Origin: an uncultured Prevotella sp.
GTDB lineage: Bacteria > Bacteroidota > Bacteroidia > Bacteroidales > Bacteroidaceae
Length of the DNA stretch: 64,000 nucleotides
Assembly (NCBI GenBank): GCA_946999045.1
Contig: CAMQBR010000007.1
Coordinates: forward strand, 4,514-68,513
Direction of reading: 5' to 3'
Shown piece after piece: positions 17,475-26,700 of this stretch. The position numbers were made by a program, and so were the translations under genes. Below the pieces are notes generated by a model, which saw only the letters and a program-made list of their open reading frames with translations, was not told the origin of the DNA and did no database searches. How positions within the stretch are numbered: the first letter of the stretch is position 1; each line of letters opens with the position of its first letter.

Positions 17475-18278
17475 TTATTGCAGCTTAACTCCCCACTTTT
17501 GTTCCAACTCTTTAATTTTTTGTTGGGTTTTAAGCATAAACTCTTGATAGGTTGCACTCTCTGGATGAAAAGGGCGATGAGTAAAAGCTGCCTTTATAGG
17601 TTGCCACTCTTGGATAAAGATTTTGGCTTGTTCGCTAAAAAAAGTGTCAGCAAATCTTTCCCATATATAGCTAACAGCTTGGTTGGATGGGTGCAACATA
17701 TCTTCTTTGTAAAAGCGATAGTCACGCAATTCATCGTTTATAATTTCGTAAGCAGGGAAGTATGTTACCACAGAAGGATACCGTTGAACCAAAGCTTGCG
17801 CTGCCAAAAGCAAAGTAGCTTTAGATAACTGGCTGCCGTGATAGCCGTATTTGGCATAACGTATCGGACTAACCGTTACGATAACTCGCAGGCCTTCATT
17901 GCGCTTGAGCAGGCTTTCTACCGCTTGAGCCAAATAGTTGGTACATTGTTCTATCGTTAATTTGTCTTCACGAAATAGGCATTGGGGACGTTTCTGACAG
18001 TTATCAACTATCTCATTGGTTTCCTTTAAGATATATACGCGGTTGGTACCTAAGGTAAATACTGCCACATTAGGTTGTACATCGGTACGCTTTACCGTAT
18101 GTAAAATACTGGCTGGATTGTACATAACACCGTAAGGATTAACCACAGCATTAAACTTTTCATCCACAAACCGCTTGCCTATATTGTCGGCAAAGCATGA
18201 ACCCACGAACAACATTCGCTCAAATGGAGGTATGCTGAACGTGGGTTCGTCTATTTGTACAATGGTTCTAAATTGCAT
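17475..18278 (-). CDS. GSCFA domain protein
   Basis: A 267-residue protein. The eponymous motif is seen as MLFVGSCFADNIGKRF at about residue 23, followed by VNPYGVMYNPASIL. Later conserved blocks are VAVFTLGTNRVY, VTVSPIRY and DMLHPSNQAVSYIWERF, which resemble SGNH-hydrolase blocks, so an esterase-like fold is plausible. The biological function of GSCFA proteins is not established. The gene faces the serine hydrolase gene; the two stop codons lie only 7 bp apart. Confidence 0.88.
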   Translation of the reverse strand: MQFRTIVQIDEPTFSIPPFERMLFVGSCFADNIGKRFVDEKFNAVVNPYGVMYNPASILHTVKRTDVQPNVAVFTLGTNRVYILKETNEIVDNCQKRPQCLFREDKLTIEQCTNYLAQAVESLLKRNEGLRVIVTVSPIRYAKYGYHGSQLSKATLLLAAQALVQRYPSVVTYFPAYEIINDELRDYRFYKEDMLHPSNQAVSYIWERFADTFFSEQAKIFIQEWQPIKAAFTHRPFHPESATYQEFMLKTQQKIKELEQKWGVKLQ

Positions 18279-18306
18279 AATTGTATGGGCATAATATAAG
18301 AATATA

Positions 18307-18500
18307 GGGCGGTTCTATCAATTAGCTTTAACAGATTGTGTGTCTATTTTTGAGGTCAATTTGTTTGTGAGTGAAGGAGTATAGCAAGCTATACGACTGA
18401 ACGAACAAGTAAATTGAACCCAAAAAGAGTCTACAAGATGACAAAACGTAAAAAGACTGACATAAAAGAAACGTTACGGTGGTAATTTATAGAACCGCCC
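18307..18500. repeat. GGGCGG repeat, 194-bp copy with TATA flanks
   Basis: The left end GGGCGGTTCTATCAATTAGC and right end TAATTTATAGAACCGCCC are inverted copies. The centre is a second palindrome around GTATAGCAAGCTATAC, with outer arms CAATTTGTTTGTGAG and CGAACAAGTAAATTG. Both sides carry TATA (18303-18306 and 18501-18504), as a 4-bp target duplication would. It lies between two minus-strand genes (GSCFA and flavodoxin). Confidence 0.9.
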
Positions 18501-18564
18501 TATAAAGAATGGCTTCTATAAACTTGTATTTATTTGCTGTACTAACAGCATGATTTTTACAGGA

Positions 18565-19107
18565 TTATTTTCCTAAAAGACCGTTCAACCATGCTTCAAT
18601 TTCTGCATCAGAATCTTTTACTTTCATCCCTCTTAACTGTAATCCTTCAAGGATAACAGATTGAGAGCACTCGTTTTTCAAATCGCCAAGCGACTCTCCC
18701 CACTCGCTTCCTTCATTGGTACAAAAGGGGATAATAAGTTTCTTAAATAGGTTGTATTGCTCTAAAAAGGTAAAAACTACCTGTGGAAACGTATGGCACC
18801 AAATAGGGTATCCAACAAACAAGACATCATATTGCGACATGTTTTCTACCTTACCAGCTACTTTAGGACGAGCTTTTGTTTTGTATTCTTGAAACGCTAC
18901 TTCGCAACATTCTTTATAATGTACAGGATAAGCATACGTTGTTTCTATTTTAAACATATCACCTCCTACGAGTTTTTGTATCTTACGAGCAAACTGTTCG
19001 GTATTACCCACCTCTAAATTTACGAGTCCATCGGGTGAATAATTCTCGCCTGCATTAGAAAAATAGGCTATTAAAAGTTTTTTTCCATTGATTGTTTTTT
19101 GTACCAT
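18565..19107 (-). CDS. Flavodoxin family protein
   Basis: A 180-residue flavodoxin-like protein. The N-terminal strand LLIAYFSNAGENYS forms the FMN phosphate loop (longer and less T-rich than in classical flavodoxins). YDVLFVGYPIWCHTFPQVV carries the family's GYPIWW-like block (here GYPIWC), and IIPFCTNEGSEWGESLGDLK follows. It is probably a cytoplasmic FMN-binding reductase or electron carrier. It has no obvious operon partner: repeat DNA lies downstream and the yfhO-like gene ends 55 bp upstream. Confidence 0.85.
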   Translation of the reverse strand: MVQKTINGKKLLIAYFSNAGENYSPDGLVNLEVGNTEQFARKIQKLVGGDMFKIETTYAYPVHYKECCEVAFQEYKTKARPKVAGKVENMSQYDVLFVGYPIWCHTFPQVVFTFLEQYNLFKKLIIPFCTNEGSEWGESLGDLKNECSQSVILEGLQLRGMKVKDSDAEIEAWLNGLLGK

Positions 19108-19162
19108 TGTGAATATATTTGTCGTTATTCGTTCTCAGAAAGATGGGTATGAGTATGAAATT

Positions 19163-21667
19163 CTAAGATTTAAGTGCGTTTTCTTTTCGCTTTCTTACCT
19201 GCAAGGCAATGCCAATGACTATTAAAATAACCAGCAAAGCAAAGGCTATGTAAGCTACTGTTTCGGTTCTATCAACCGATTTAGGGAAGAAACTCAATAC
19301 AACCTTGTGCTTACCGGGTTTTACCTGAATGGCTCGCAAGATATAATTGACACGTCCAACGGGCACTTCTACCCCATCTACCGTAGCTGTCCATTCTGGA
19401 TAATAAATCTCTGAAAAGACCAAGATACCTCCCTTACCCGATTCTACCTCGTACGTTAGTTGGTTAGGTTCGTACTTCTCCATCTTCACAAGTGCAGTAT
19501 TATCTTGCTCATGGGCTGTACCCAATGTTTCTTTAAACTTCTTATCAGCCACAGCTTCGTGTCGGAGATTGAGCTTACCCACGGTTGCTATCTCCTGATT
19601 AGCATTGTCTACATATACTAACTTATCTACAAACCACGCATTACCAAAAGCGTATGGGTTTTTAAGCGGAACAGTTTGACCGCTTTGCAATGGCATGATA
19701 AAGAATTTGGTGTTGAGCATATTGATTACAGGAGAGATGCTATCGCCATTGAGTTTGGTTAAATCGCCCTGCGCATTAACCATGTGTTTCATTAGAGTTT
19801 GCATCTCTGGAGCAATGTAAGTCTCTATCATTTCTTGATAACGACGCAACTTTGCTGGATGATATCCCCCAATACTCTTATGGTAATAACTGGTTTCGTT
19901 CTCGTTAAAGGTACTCGTAGCAAAGTTTAATACACGATAATCCAATTCCTTTGTCTGAAGAATTTGCTTATCGGTCATTGTCATTTCTACAGGATTATCA
20001 CGCACACTCTTCTCTACAAACATGCTGTCATTGAGGTATCGCTTGTTAACTTGCCACATATCTATTAAACATAGTACAGCAATGGCAGCAATAAGTCCTA
20101 CTGGTTTTATTTTCTTTAACTTGTAAAGCATGATAAAGAACATACCTATCACAATGATAAAGAATGATCTCCAACAGTCATCTGTAAAGATAGCTTGGCG
20201 CATGGTACGCAAATTAGGCAGCAACTCATTGAGGTATTCTGCAGGGATACTACCTTTCATAGCTACCATTTCTTGCGAAGAAACAAAGTCAGGGAAGAAG
20301 AATCCTGGCATTAAAGCAAATAATAAACAAAAACCTGCAGTGATACCAAAGCTTATATATACATACTTTATTTGTTTGTTTAAGACAGCAGGTTCATCAA
20401 GTATCTTCTTTAAAGCCATGACAGCCAACAACGGAATGGTAAACTCTGCAATCACCAATATAGAGGCTACTGTTCTAAATTTGGCGTACATTGGTATGTA
20501 ATCGATAAAGAAGTTGGTAAGTGGCATAAAGTTTTTACCCCACGAGAGCAAGATGGAAAGCACCGTAGCTGCTAACAATGCCCACTTCATTGTACCTTTT
20601 ACAATGAATAGCGACAAGATGAAAAGCATCATTACAAATGCGCCAACATATACGGGGCCACTGGTTCCTGGTTGTTCTCCCCAGTATTGTCCTAACTGTT
20701 GGTATATCTCTGTAAAGTTAGGGTTAGCTTTTTTCATGGCTGTTTCGTTCATAGCCAATGGTATAGACGCACCGCCTTTGACATTAGGGATAAGGAGAGT
20801 CCATGTTTCACCAATTCCATAACTCCACTGGGTAATGTAATCACGATCCAAGCCACTATTGGTTTGATTAGCTGTATTAGGTTTTACCAATTCACTTTTA
20901 CCACGCATTGACTCTTTACTGTACTCCCATGTATGATATAAGTTACTCAAATTGATACAAATTCCAATGACGGCAGCTGCCACACACACAGCTGTTGCCT
21001 TACCAAAGCGTGCTAACTGCTTTTCCTTAATAGCCTGAACAAGGTAAGCTATAATCATAAACAGGAGGATGAACAGATAGTAATAGGTCATCTGTACGTG
21101 GTTGGCTTTTACCTCAAAGGCTGTAAACAATGCCGTAACTATAAAGCCCCAAAGGTATTTACCACGATAAGCAAGTACCACACCCGCTATCATTGGCGGT
21201 AAATAAGCCAATGCCATTACCTTCCAGATATGTCCAGCGGCAATGATAATAAAGAAATAAGAAGAGAAAGCCCATATCACCGAGCCCAATGCTGCCAGCT
21301 CTTTACGGAAATCGAATGCACGAAGCATAATGTAAAATCCTAACAAATAAGCAAATACATACCATACATTATCGGGCAACCATAGGTGATAAGCATCCAT
21401 TACCTTACTCAAAATTGTGGTACTTTTATACGAAGGAGCCGTTTGATAAGTTGGCATTCCGCCAAATACCGAATTGGTCCAGCGGGTTTGTTCACCTGTT
21501 CGTTGATAATATTCTTGTTGCTCATGTCCCAAGCCCCGTCCTGCCGAAGCGTCATGCTGAAACAAGATACGCCCTTGAAAAGCTGCAGGAAAAAAATAAG
21601 CAAATGAGATAATGGCGAAGAGGATGATAACTGCAACGTCTAAGCGGTATTTTTTTATAACTTCCAT
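19163..21667 (-). CDS. YfhO family membrane protein
   Basis: An 834-residue polytopic membrane protein with about 12-13 transmembrane segments and a large extracytoplasmic C-terminal half. Features typical of the YfhO/glycosyltransferase-C-like family are the N-terminal loop after TM1 (QHDASAGRGLGHEQQEYY, then TRWTNSVFGGMPTYQ), the lumenal segment YRVLNFATSTFNENETSYYH followed by KSIGGYHPAKLRRYQE, and the near-C-terminal GGILVFSEIYYPEWTATVDG. B. subtilis YfhO is linked to lipoteichoic acid glycosylation; in Bacteroidota the acceptor is unknown. Monocistronic by position. Confidence 0.88.
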   Translation of the reverse strand: MEVIKKYRLDVAVIILFAIISFAYFFPAAFQGRILFQHDASAGRGLGHEQQEYYQRTGEQTRWTNSVFGGMPTYQTAPSYKSTTILSKVMDAYHLWLPDNVWYVFAYLLGFYIMLRAFDFRKELAALGSVIWAFSSYFFIIIAAGHIWKVMALAYLPPMIAGVVLAYRGKYLWGFIVTALFTAFEVKANHVQMTYYYLFILLFMIIAYLVQAIKEKQLARFGKATAVCVAAAVIGICINLSNLYHTWEYSKESMRGKSELVKPNTANQTNSGLDRDYITQWSYGIGETWTLLIPNVKGGASIPLAMNETAMKKANPNFTEIYQQLGQYWGEQPGTSGPVYVGAFVMMLFILSLFIVKGTMKWALLAATVLSILLSWGKNFMPLTNFFIDYIPMYAKFRTVASILVIAEFTIPLLAVMALKKILDEPAVLNKQIKYVYISFGITAGFCLLFALMPGFFFPDFVSSQEMVAMKGSIPAEYLNELLPNLRTMRQAIFTDDCWRSFFIIVIGMFFIMLYKLKKIKPVGLIAAIAVLCLIDMWQVNKRYLNDSMFVEKSVRDNPVEMTMTDKQILQTKELDYRVLNFATSTFNENETSYYHKSIGGYHPAKLRRYQEMIETYIAPEMQTLMKHMVNAQGDLTKLNGDSISPVINMLNTKFFIMPLQSGQTVPLKNPYAFGNAWFVDKLVYVDNANQEIATVGKLNLRHEAVADKKFKETLGTAHEQDNTALVKMEKYEPNQLTYEVESGKGGILVFSEIYYPEWTATVDGVEVPVGRVNYILRAIQVKPGKHKVVLSFFPKSVDRTETVAYIAFALLVILIVIGIALQVRKRKENALKS

Positions 21668-21696
21668 GAATTGATTTTAATATTTGTATTATGCTA

Positions 21697-21704
21697 CAAA
21701 GATA
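21697..21704 (-). promoter_or_regulatory. -7 box TATCTTTG of the yfhO-like gene
   Basis: Minus-strand TATCTTTG lies 29 bp before the ATG at 21667. It is back to back with a plus-strand box at 21749, so this 112-bp gap is a divergent promoter region. Confidence 0.65.
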
Positions 21705-21748
21705 GCAAAAGTTTAGAGCTTACAGTAGCTTATACTTTCTTTTTTTGC

Positions 21749-21756
21749 TAACTTTG
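21749..21756 (+). promoter_or_regulatory. -7 box TAACTTTG of the nucleosidase gene
   Basis: TAACTTTG matches TAnnTTTG and lies 23 bp before the ATG at 21780, giving a leader of roughly 15-20 nt. Confidence 0.65.
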
Positions 21757-21779
21757 CAGCAAATCAAAACAAAAATGGT

Positions 21780-22469
21780 ATGAAAATAGGAATTATTGTG
21801 GCAATGGATAAGGAGTTTATTCAACTTAAATCTTTGCTCAAAAACATACAAAACAAAAAGCAACAACATCTGCATTTTGTTATAGGAAACATAGGTAATA
21901 ACGATATTGTGATGCTACAATGTGGTATTGGGAAGGTGAATGCTGCCATTGGAGCTGTAGAAATGATTAACAATTATCACCCCGATTTGGTTATTTCATC
22001 GGGATGTGCTGGGGGAGCTGACACGTCTCTCAACCCTACCGATGTGGTGGTTAGCACACAATGTACTTACCATGATGCTTATTGCGGCAAGGAATGTAAG
22101 GCTGGTCAAATTATGGGAATGCCAGAAAGATATAATTCGCCACAAGAATTGGTTACCAAAGCATTGTCTATTCGTGGAAATGTACATATCAAGAGTGGTT
22201 TGATTGTGAGTGGCGATTGGTTTGTTGATAGCAAAGAAAAGATGCAACAAATACTCAATACCTTTCCAGAAGCCACAGCTGTAGATATGGAGAGCTGTGC
22301 CATTGCACAAACTTGTCTCCTCTACCACGTACCATTTATCTCGTTCCGTGTTATCAGTGATGTGCCATTAAAGGATTCTGAGGCATCACAATATTATGAT
22401 TTTTGGGATAAAATGGCAAACAATTCGTTCCAAGTTACTAAGTTTTTAGTAAACGAGTTAGCGAGGTAA
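21780..22469 (+). CDS. mtnN: 5'-methylthioadenosine/S-adenosylhomocysteine nucleosidase
   Basis: A 229-residue cytoplasmic enzyme that hydrolyses MTA, SAH and 5'-deoxyadenosine, recycling methionine and relieving product inhibition of SAM enzymes. Family features: MKIGIIVAMDKEF at the start, CGIGKVNAAIGA, SSGCAGGA, IVSGDWFV, TAVDMESCAIAQTC (purine-binding Met-Glu) and FRVISDVPLKDSE with the catalytic Asp. The length is normal for MtnN/Pfs. Monocistronic; repeat and insertion-sequence debris follows downstream. Confidence 0.95.
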   Translation: MKIGIIVAMDKEFIQLKSLLKNIQNKKQQHLHFVIGNIGNNDIVMLQCGIGKVNAAIGAVEMINNYHPDLVISSGCAGGADTSLNPTDVVVSTQCTYHDAYCGKECKAGQIMGMPERYNSPQELVTKALSIRGNVHIKSGLIVSGDWFVDSKEKMQQILNTFPEATAVDMESCAIAQTCLLYHVPFISFRVISDVPLKDSEASQYYDFWDKMANNSFQVTKFLVNELAR

Positions 22470-22642
22470 CAAGAGAGTAGTTTCGAGTTCTTAGTTTAGA
22501 CTGGAGAAGATTTAAAACCGAAGTGCAAAACTTTTTGGTGTTTGGATTGTATTAAAACCATGAAAAGCACCATAGAGGTTTGTCGTGCGGATGGGGGTGC
22601 GAAGCCCTTGAAGAGTACCATCAGCAATACAAAAAAGCAAAA

Positions 22643-22660
22643 GGGAGACTGCAGTCTCCC
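22643..22660 (-). terminator. Perfect 18-bp palindrome, possible terminator
   Basis: GGGAGACTGCAGTCTCCC is a perfect palindrome. The plus strand before it is A-rich, so on the minus strand the hairpin is followed by TTTTGCTTTTTT, as in a terminator. It would serve typA, although it is nearly 400 bp beyond the typA stop. Confidence 0.45.
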
Positions 22661-22696
22661 AAAGATTAACTCACTTTGTATTGTGAAATATCATCA

Positions 22697-22832
22697 ATGA
22701 ACCTCAAAACAAAGGTCGAAAAGTTTCGCCTTACTCCAAAAGAAAACAGAGAGAACAGAAATTGCACGCATTGTGGGTACGAGTGAAGCTACGATCAGTC
22801 GTAAGCTAAAGAAAAACAGCACAGGAATGTAA
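22697..22832 (+). pseudogene. Remnant of an IS30-family transposase (N-terminal HTH)
   Basis: Starting from an ATG at 22697 (MNLKTKVEKFRLTPK), a shift of frame leads into TEIARIVGTSEATISRKLKK, followed by NS and a stop at 22830-22832. That segment is the typical helix-turn-helix of IS30-type transposases (IA..G.S.STISREL.RN). The rest of the transposase is absent. It lies in the 575-bp gap between mtnN and typA, so it is a decayed trace of an insertion. Confidence 0.6.
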
Positions 22833-23044
22833 AATGTGGAATATGAAACATAAAATGTGAAATATAAACTGTAGTGAGGTAGGGTTCTATTATTTATCTT
22901 TCTTCCTCAAATTTTATATTTCACATTATTGCTTTTAGTATAGCCTTTGTCGTCATAATTATAACCAACAATAACGCTCAGCGAAAATAAGGTAAACTTC
23001 TCTTTCTCTTCCCCCCTACTGGTGAGGGTAGGGGGCTGTGCTTA

Positions 23045-24847
23045 TTAGTCTTTATTCTGACGTTTACGCTCCAAATGGTCAAGTGTTACCTTGCGCATAC
23101 GCATACTCTTCGGAGTAACTTCCAGTAGTTCATCAGCTTTGATATACTCTAAACACTCTTCCAAGCTCATTACTACCTTAGGAATAACACGAGCTTTATC
23201 GTCTGAACCGCTGGCACGAACGTTGGTAAGTTGTTTTGCCTTGGTAACATTAATAACCAAATCGTTATCGTGAACATGTTCACCAACTACTTGCCCCGCA
23301 TAAACTTCTTCACCTGGGTCAATGAAGAACTTACCACGGTCTTGTAATTTATCAATAGAATAAGCGTAAGCTGTACCAGTCTCCATAGCAATCATACTAC
23401 CATTGGTACGACGTACGATTTCTCCTTTGTATGGTTGATACTCTTTAAAGCGATGAGCCATGATAGCTTCGCCCTGTGATGCTGTTAACACATTGGTACG
23501 CAATCCCATAATACCACGGGCAGGAATTTCAAATTCTATATTAGTACGTCCACCTTGAGTCTCCATTGATGTTAAATCACCCTTGCGGCGTGTTACCATA
23601 TCTATCATCTTGCTTGAAAACTCTTCGGGTACATTGATGGTCAGCTCTTCTACAGGCTCGTATTTTTCTCCATTTACCTCTTTATATATAACTTGTGGCT
23701 GCCCCACCTGTAATTCGTATCCTTCACGGCGCATGGTTTCTACCAACACACTAAGGTGCAACACACCACGACCGCTGACTATCCATTTATCGGTAGCACT
23801 CTCAAATGGACGCACACGTAGTGCCAAGTTTTTTTCTAACTCCTTGTTCAATCGGTCGTTAATATGGCGAGAAGTAACATACTTACCCTCTTTACCAAAA
23901 AAAGGCGAATCGTTGATTGTAAACAACATACTCATGGTAGGTTCATCAATAGCGATAGGTGGTAATGCCTCTGGATTTTCGAAATCGCAGATGGTATCAC
24001 CTATTTCAAACTTCTCTAAACCAATAACAGCACAAATATCGCCACTATCAACATGATTGGTCTTAACATGTCCCATACCTTCAAATGTATGCAGCTCTTT
24101 TATCTTAGTTTTCTCTTGAGTTCCGTTGCGGTGGCAAATGGTAACATTCATACCACTCTTCAACACCCCACGATGTACTCTACCTACGGCAATACGCCCC
24201 GTATAGTTAGAGTAATCCAAACTGGTAATGAGCATTTGTGGCGTACCGTCCAACTGTTTTGGAGCAGGAATTACTTCTACTATCTTATCCAGCAAATACT
24301 CAATGTTATCAGATGGCTGTTTCCAGTCTTCAGCCATCCATCCATTTTTAGCAGAACCGTATACAACAGGGAAATCTAACTGGTCTTCGGTAGCATTCAA
24401 TGAACACATTAAATCGAACACCATTTCGTACACTTCTTCAGGGCGACAGTTGGGTTTGTCTACTTTATTGACAACAACGATAGGTTTCAATCCTATTTGC
24501 AAAGCCTTTTGCAATACAAATCGGGTTTGTGGCATAGGACCTTCAAAGGCATCAACCAGCAGAATACATCCGTCTGCCATGTTGAGCACACGCTCTACTT
24601 CACCACCAAAATCGGAGTGTCCTGGAGTATCTATAATATTGATTTTTACACCTTTCCAATTGATTGATACATTTTTAGAAAGGATAGTAATACCCCGCTC
24701 GCGTTCTAAATCATTTGCATCCAAAACCTCACCACTGTTATCCTGTCCATCGCGGAACAACTTTCCTGCTAACATCATCTTGTCAACCAAGGTTGTTTTA
24801 CCGTGGTCTACGTGCGCAATAATAGCAATATTTCTAATGTCTTGCAT
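23045..24847 (-). CDS. typA: Translational GTPase TypA/BipA
   Basis: A 600-residue ribosome-binding GTPase related to EF-G. G-motifs: AHVDHGKTTL (G1), RGITI (G2), DTPGHSDFGGEVERVL (G3), VVNKVDKP (G4) and YGSAKNG (G5). The TypA C-terminal domain ends with VTPKSMRMRKVTLDHLERKR. TypA helps 50S assembly and growth under stress or low temperature. The start is fixed by the motif 11 residues in, and by a TACCTTTG box upstream. It is divergent from rpsO across a 1.3-kb gap. Confidence 0.97.
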   Translation of the reverse strand: MQDIRNIAIIAHVDHGKTTLVDKMMLAGKLFRDGQDNSGEVLDANDLERERGITILSKNVSINWKGVKINIIDTPGHSDFGGEVERVLNMADGCILLVDAFEGPMPQTRFVLQKALQIGLKPIVVVNKVDKPNCRPEEVYEMVFDLMCSLNATEDQLDFPVVYGSAKNGWMAEDWKQPSDNIEYLLDKIVEVIPAPKQLDGTPQMLITSLDYSNYTGRIAVGRVHRGVLKSGMNVTICHRNGTQEKTKIKELHTFEGMGHVKTNHVDSGDICAVIGLEKFEIGDTICDFENPEALPPIAIDEPTMSMLFTINDSPFFGKEGKYVTSRHINDRLNKELEKNLALRVRPFESATDKWIVSGRGVLHLSVLVETMRREGYELQVGQPQVIYKEVNGEKYEPVEELTINVPEEFSSKMIDMVTRRKGDLTSMETQGGRTNIEFEIPARGIMGLRTNVLTASQGEAIMAHRFKEYQPYKGEIVRRTNGSMIAMETGTAYAYSIDKLQDRGKFFIDPGEEVYAGQVVGEHVHDNDLVINVTKAKQLTNVRASGSDDKARVIPKVVMSLEECLEYIKADELLEVTPKSMRMRKVTLDHLERKRQNKD

Positions 24848-24876
24848 ATTTTTCTACCTTATTCTTAATCTTTTTG

Positions 24877-24884
24877 CAAAGGTA
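24877..24884 (-). promoter_or_regulatory. -7 box TACCTTTG of typA
   Basis: Minus-strand TACCTTTG, 29 bp before the typA ATG, matches TAnnTTTG. Confidence 0.6.
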
Positions 24885-26098
24885 ATGATTTTAATTCAAA
24901 TATGCACGTTGGTTAATTTATTATTTTAGTTTGTGGCCACGGCTCTTTCATTTAAAAGTATTGGTTCTTTTTCTAAATACCGCTATTTTATAGCACACCC
25001 ATGACACAGTGCTGACTGTTCTTTTTTCTAAAAAATACTATCAGTATGATATGGGATATTTAGCTATTGATACTCGTGTGGTATAGCACATTCATTTTTT
25101 TTATCTAACCATGCGAAAACCAACAGAACAAGTACTAAAGAAAGTTGACCAAGTGAGCTATTTTTCGTAACTTTATAGTAAAAAAAAAAAGTCATTAAAA
25201 AAAACAGCCTCTCAACCAAACTAATGGGATTGTCGCTAACACAATTAACCACGCTATTAAGGTAAAAAAAATAAAATTAGAAAATAGTATTCTTGAAAAA
25301 CTTTACAAGTTCTCCTCCTCAATACTCTATTTCCGTAAAGCAGAGAAAGGAAACATACATTACTAGTTGAGCGACATCATCATGTTACTAATTTTAGGAC
25401 GAGTATCAAAATTGTGTAAGCACACGGCTTTTCCATTGAATAAAGACTGTTTATGATACAAAACAATCTTTTATACTTTTATGTCAACAACCATGACTCT
25501 TCAAAGAAAGGTTTCGCATTCACTTTTTTAGGTAAAATAATGAGATGTATTTGTCCTGTTATTTTACCCAAAAACATCTATCTAAAATCTGCAAAATAGA
25601 AAAAAACAATAGGCAAACAACCAACAAAAATGCGCTGTTTTTGGTAAAATAGACACGTCTCTCAACACTGGAATATTGTCTTAACGTCCTTAGAAGCACC
25701 ATTTAAGGGTGTTATTTATATGCCATAACAGCATTAAAGTATGCAAATTGTTAGATTATCTCAATGCTTTAGCCGCAAAAAATGGTAAAAAACAAAAAGG
25801 GGAATAGGCTGATAAAGCATAACATCATCAATATCATAGAATTATGAACATATGTCATTTTTCACGTATTAGCACCCAGCTTTGCCGTTGGTTGCCTACA
25901 CGAGAGTTATGAGAGGCTCTTTGTAAAGAAAAATTGGTTATGCAGAAAAACCATGGAGTTTGCACTTTTCTAAAATCAGTTTTTTTCATAATACCGACAA
26001 TGATGAGCTAACTGTAGGGATAATTGGCCGAAATGTTAAAAACAAAATAAGATTGAGAAATAATAAAAATAAAAATACTTATTATAAATTAAAAGCAT
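24885..26098. other. 1.2-kb gene-poor region between typA and rpsO
   Basis: No open frame of credible composition was found on either strand. Short frames such as 25064-25252 (minus) are hydrophobic and lack family features. The region has an inverted repeat at 25525-25574 (TTTTTAGGTAAAATAA and TTATTTTACCCAAAAA, 18-bp loop). A third TTTTTGGTAAAATAG sequence lies near 25641. The stretch at 25680-25950 has slightly more coding-like composition but is interrupted in every frame, so it may be a dead gene. It could also hide an RNA; none was recognised. Confidence 0.5.
25525..25574. repeat. Inverted repeat with GGTAAAATAA arms
   Basis: GGTAAAATAA (25531-25540) and TTATTTTACC (25559-25568) are perfect inverted copies. 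Pairing extends outward by TTTTT/AAAAA with one mismatch. A related TTTTTGGTAAAATAG sits about 70 bp farther on. Function unknown; possibly the end of a lost mobile element. Confidence 0.55.
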
Positions 26099-26106
26099 TA
26101 TCTTTG
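26099..26106 (+). promoter_or_regulatory. -7 box TATCTTTG of rpsO
   Basis: TATCTTTG lies 46 bp before the rpsO ATG and leaves a leader of about 40 nt that could hold autoregulatory structure. Confidence 0.65.
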
Positions 26107-26152
26107 CACCGCATTTATGCAATTTATAATAAATTTTTAACAAAAAAGCTCT

Positions 26153-26422
26153 ATGTATTTAGACAAAGCAAAAAAAGAAGAGATCTTTGGTAAGTACGGA
26201 AAGTCTAACTCTGATACTGGTTCAGCAGAAAGCCAGATAGCATTGTTCTCATACCGTATTGCCCATTTGACGGAGCACCTTAAGAAGAACCGTAAAGATC
26301 ATAGTACTGCACGTTCGTTAACAATGTTGGTAGGTAAGCGTCGCTCTTTGCTTGATTACTTATACGACAAGGATATTGAGCGTTATCGTTCAATCATCAA
26401 AGCACTTGGCTTGCGCCGTTAA
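26153..26422 (+). CDS. rpsO: 30S ribosomal protein S15
   Basis: An 89-residue ribosomal protein, exactly the usual length, which binds the central domain of 16S rRNA and bridges to the 50S subunit. Conserved elements are DTGSAESQIALFSYRIAHLT, HLKKNRKDHSTARSL, LVGKRRSLLDYL and the C-terminal YRSIIKALGLRR. It is monocistronic, with its own promoter (26099) and a strong terminator (26456-26497). Confidence 0.98.
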   Translation: MYLDKAKKEEIFGKYGKSNSDTGSAESQIALFSYRIAHLTEHLKKNRKDHSTARSLTMLVGKRRSLLDYLYDKDIERYRSIIKALGLRR

Positions 26423-26455
26423 TTGACATCGTGCTAATTTTAGCTTAAGGAAATG

Positions 26456-26497
26456 AACTCCTCTCAAACTTTTCGTGTTTGAGAGGAGTTTTTTTTA
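26456..26497 (+). terminator. Rho-independent terminator of rpsO
   Basis: AACTCCTCTCAAAC (26456-26469) pairs perfectly with GTTTGAGAGGAGTT (26477-26490). The loop is 7 nt and a run of T follows. It ends the rpsO transcript. Confidence 0.92.
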
Positions 26498-26577
26498 TTA
26501 CATTGTGAACTTTAAGCGTTGAACATTAAACTTTATGATTTGATTTTTCTGAAGCTATAAAAGCGTTAAGAAGTTAA

Positions 26578-26687
26578 GGATGGTTCTATAAAATACACCA
26601 CCGTATATTGTATTGCAAGTAATTTTTATAGAACCATCCTCAAAAAGAAGCACTAATCTAACGAAGCTAATTTATAGAACCAGCCCC
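26578..26687. repeat. Composite copy of the GGTTCTATAAATTA repeat family
   Basis: GGATGGTTCTATAAAAT at 26578 and TTTTTATAGAACCATCC ending at 26639 form one inverted pair of 62 bp. A further family right end, GCTAATTTATAGAACCAGCC, follows to 26686/26687 after a 28-bp segment. TTAA precedes the element (26574-26577) and CTAA follows the second end. It looks like a copy with one duplicated or nested end, between the rpsO terminator and folK. Confidence 0.75.
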
Positions 26688-26700
26688 TAAGATATAAATT

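Noticed and set aside
24228..24929. 233-codon plus-strand frame opposite typA
   Set aside because: It lies on the opposite strand of a highly conserved TypA GTP-binding domain and has no family features.
25960..26193. 77-codon frame overlapping the start of rpsO
   Set aside because: It uses a TTG start, runs across the rpsO promoter and ends inside rpsO in another frame.
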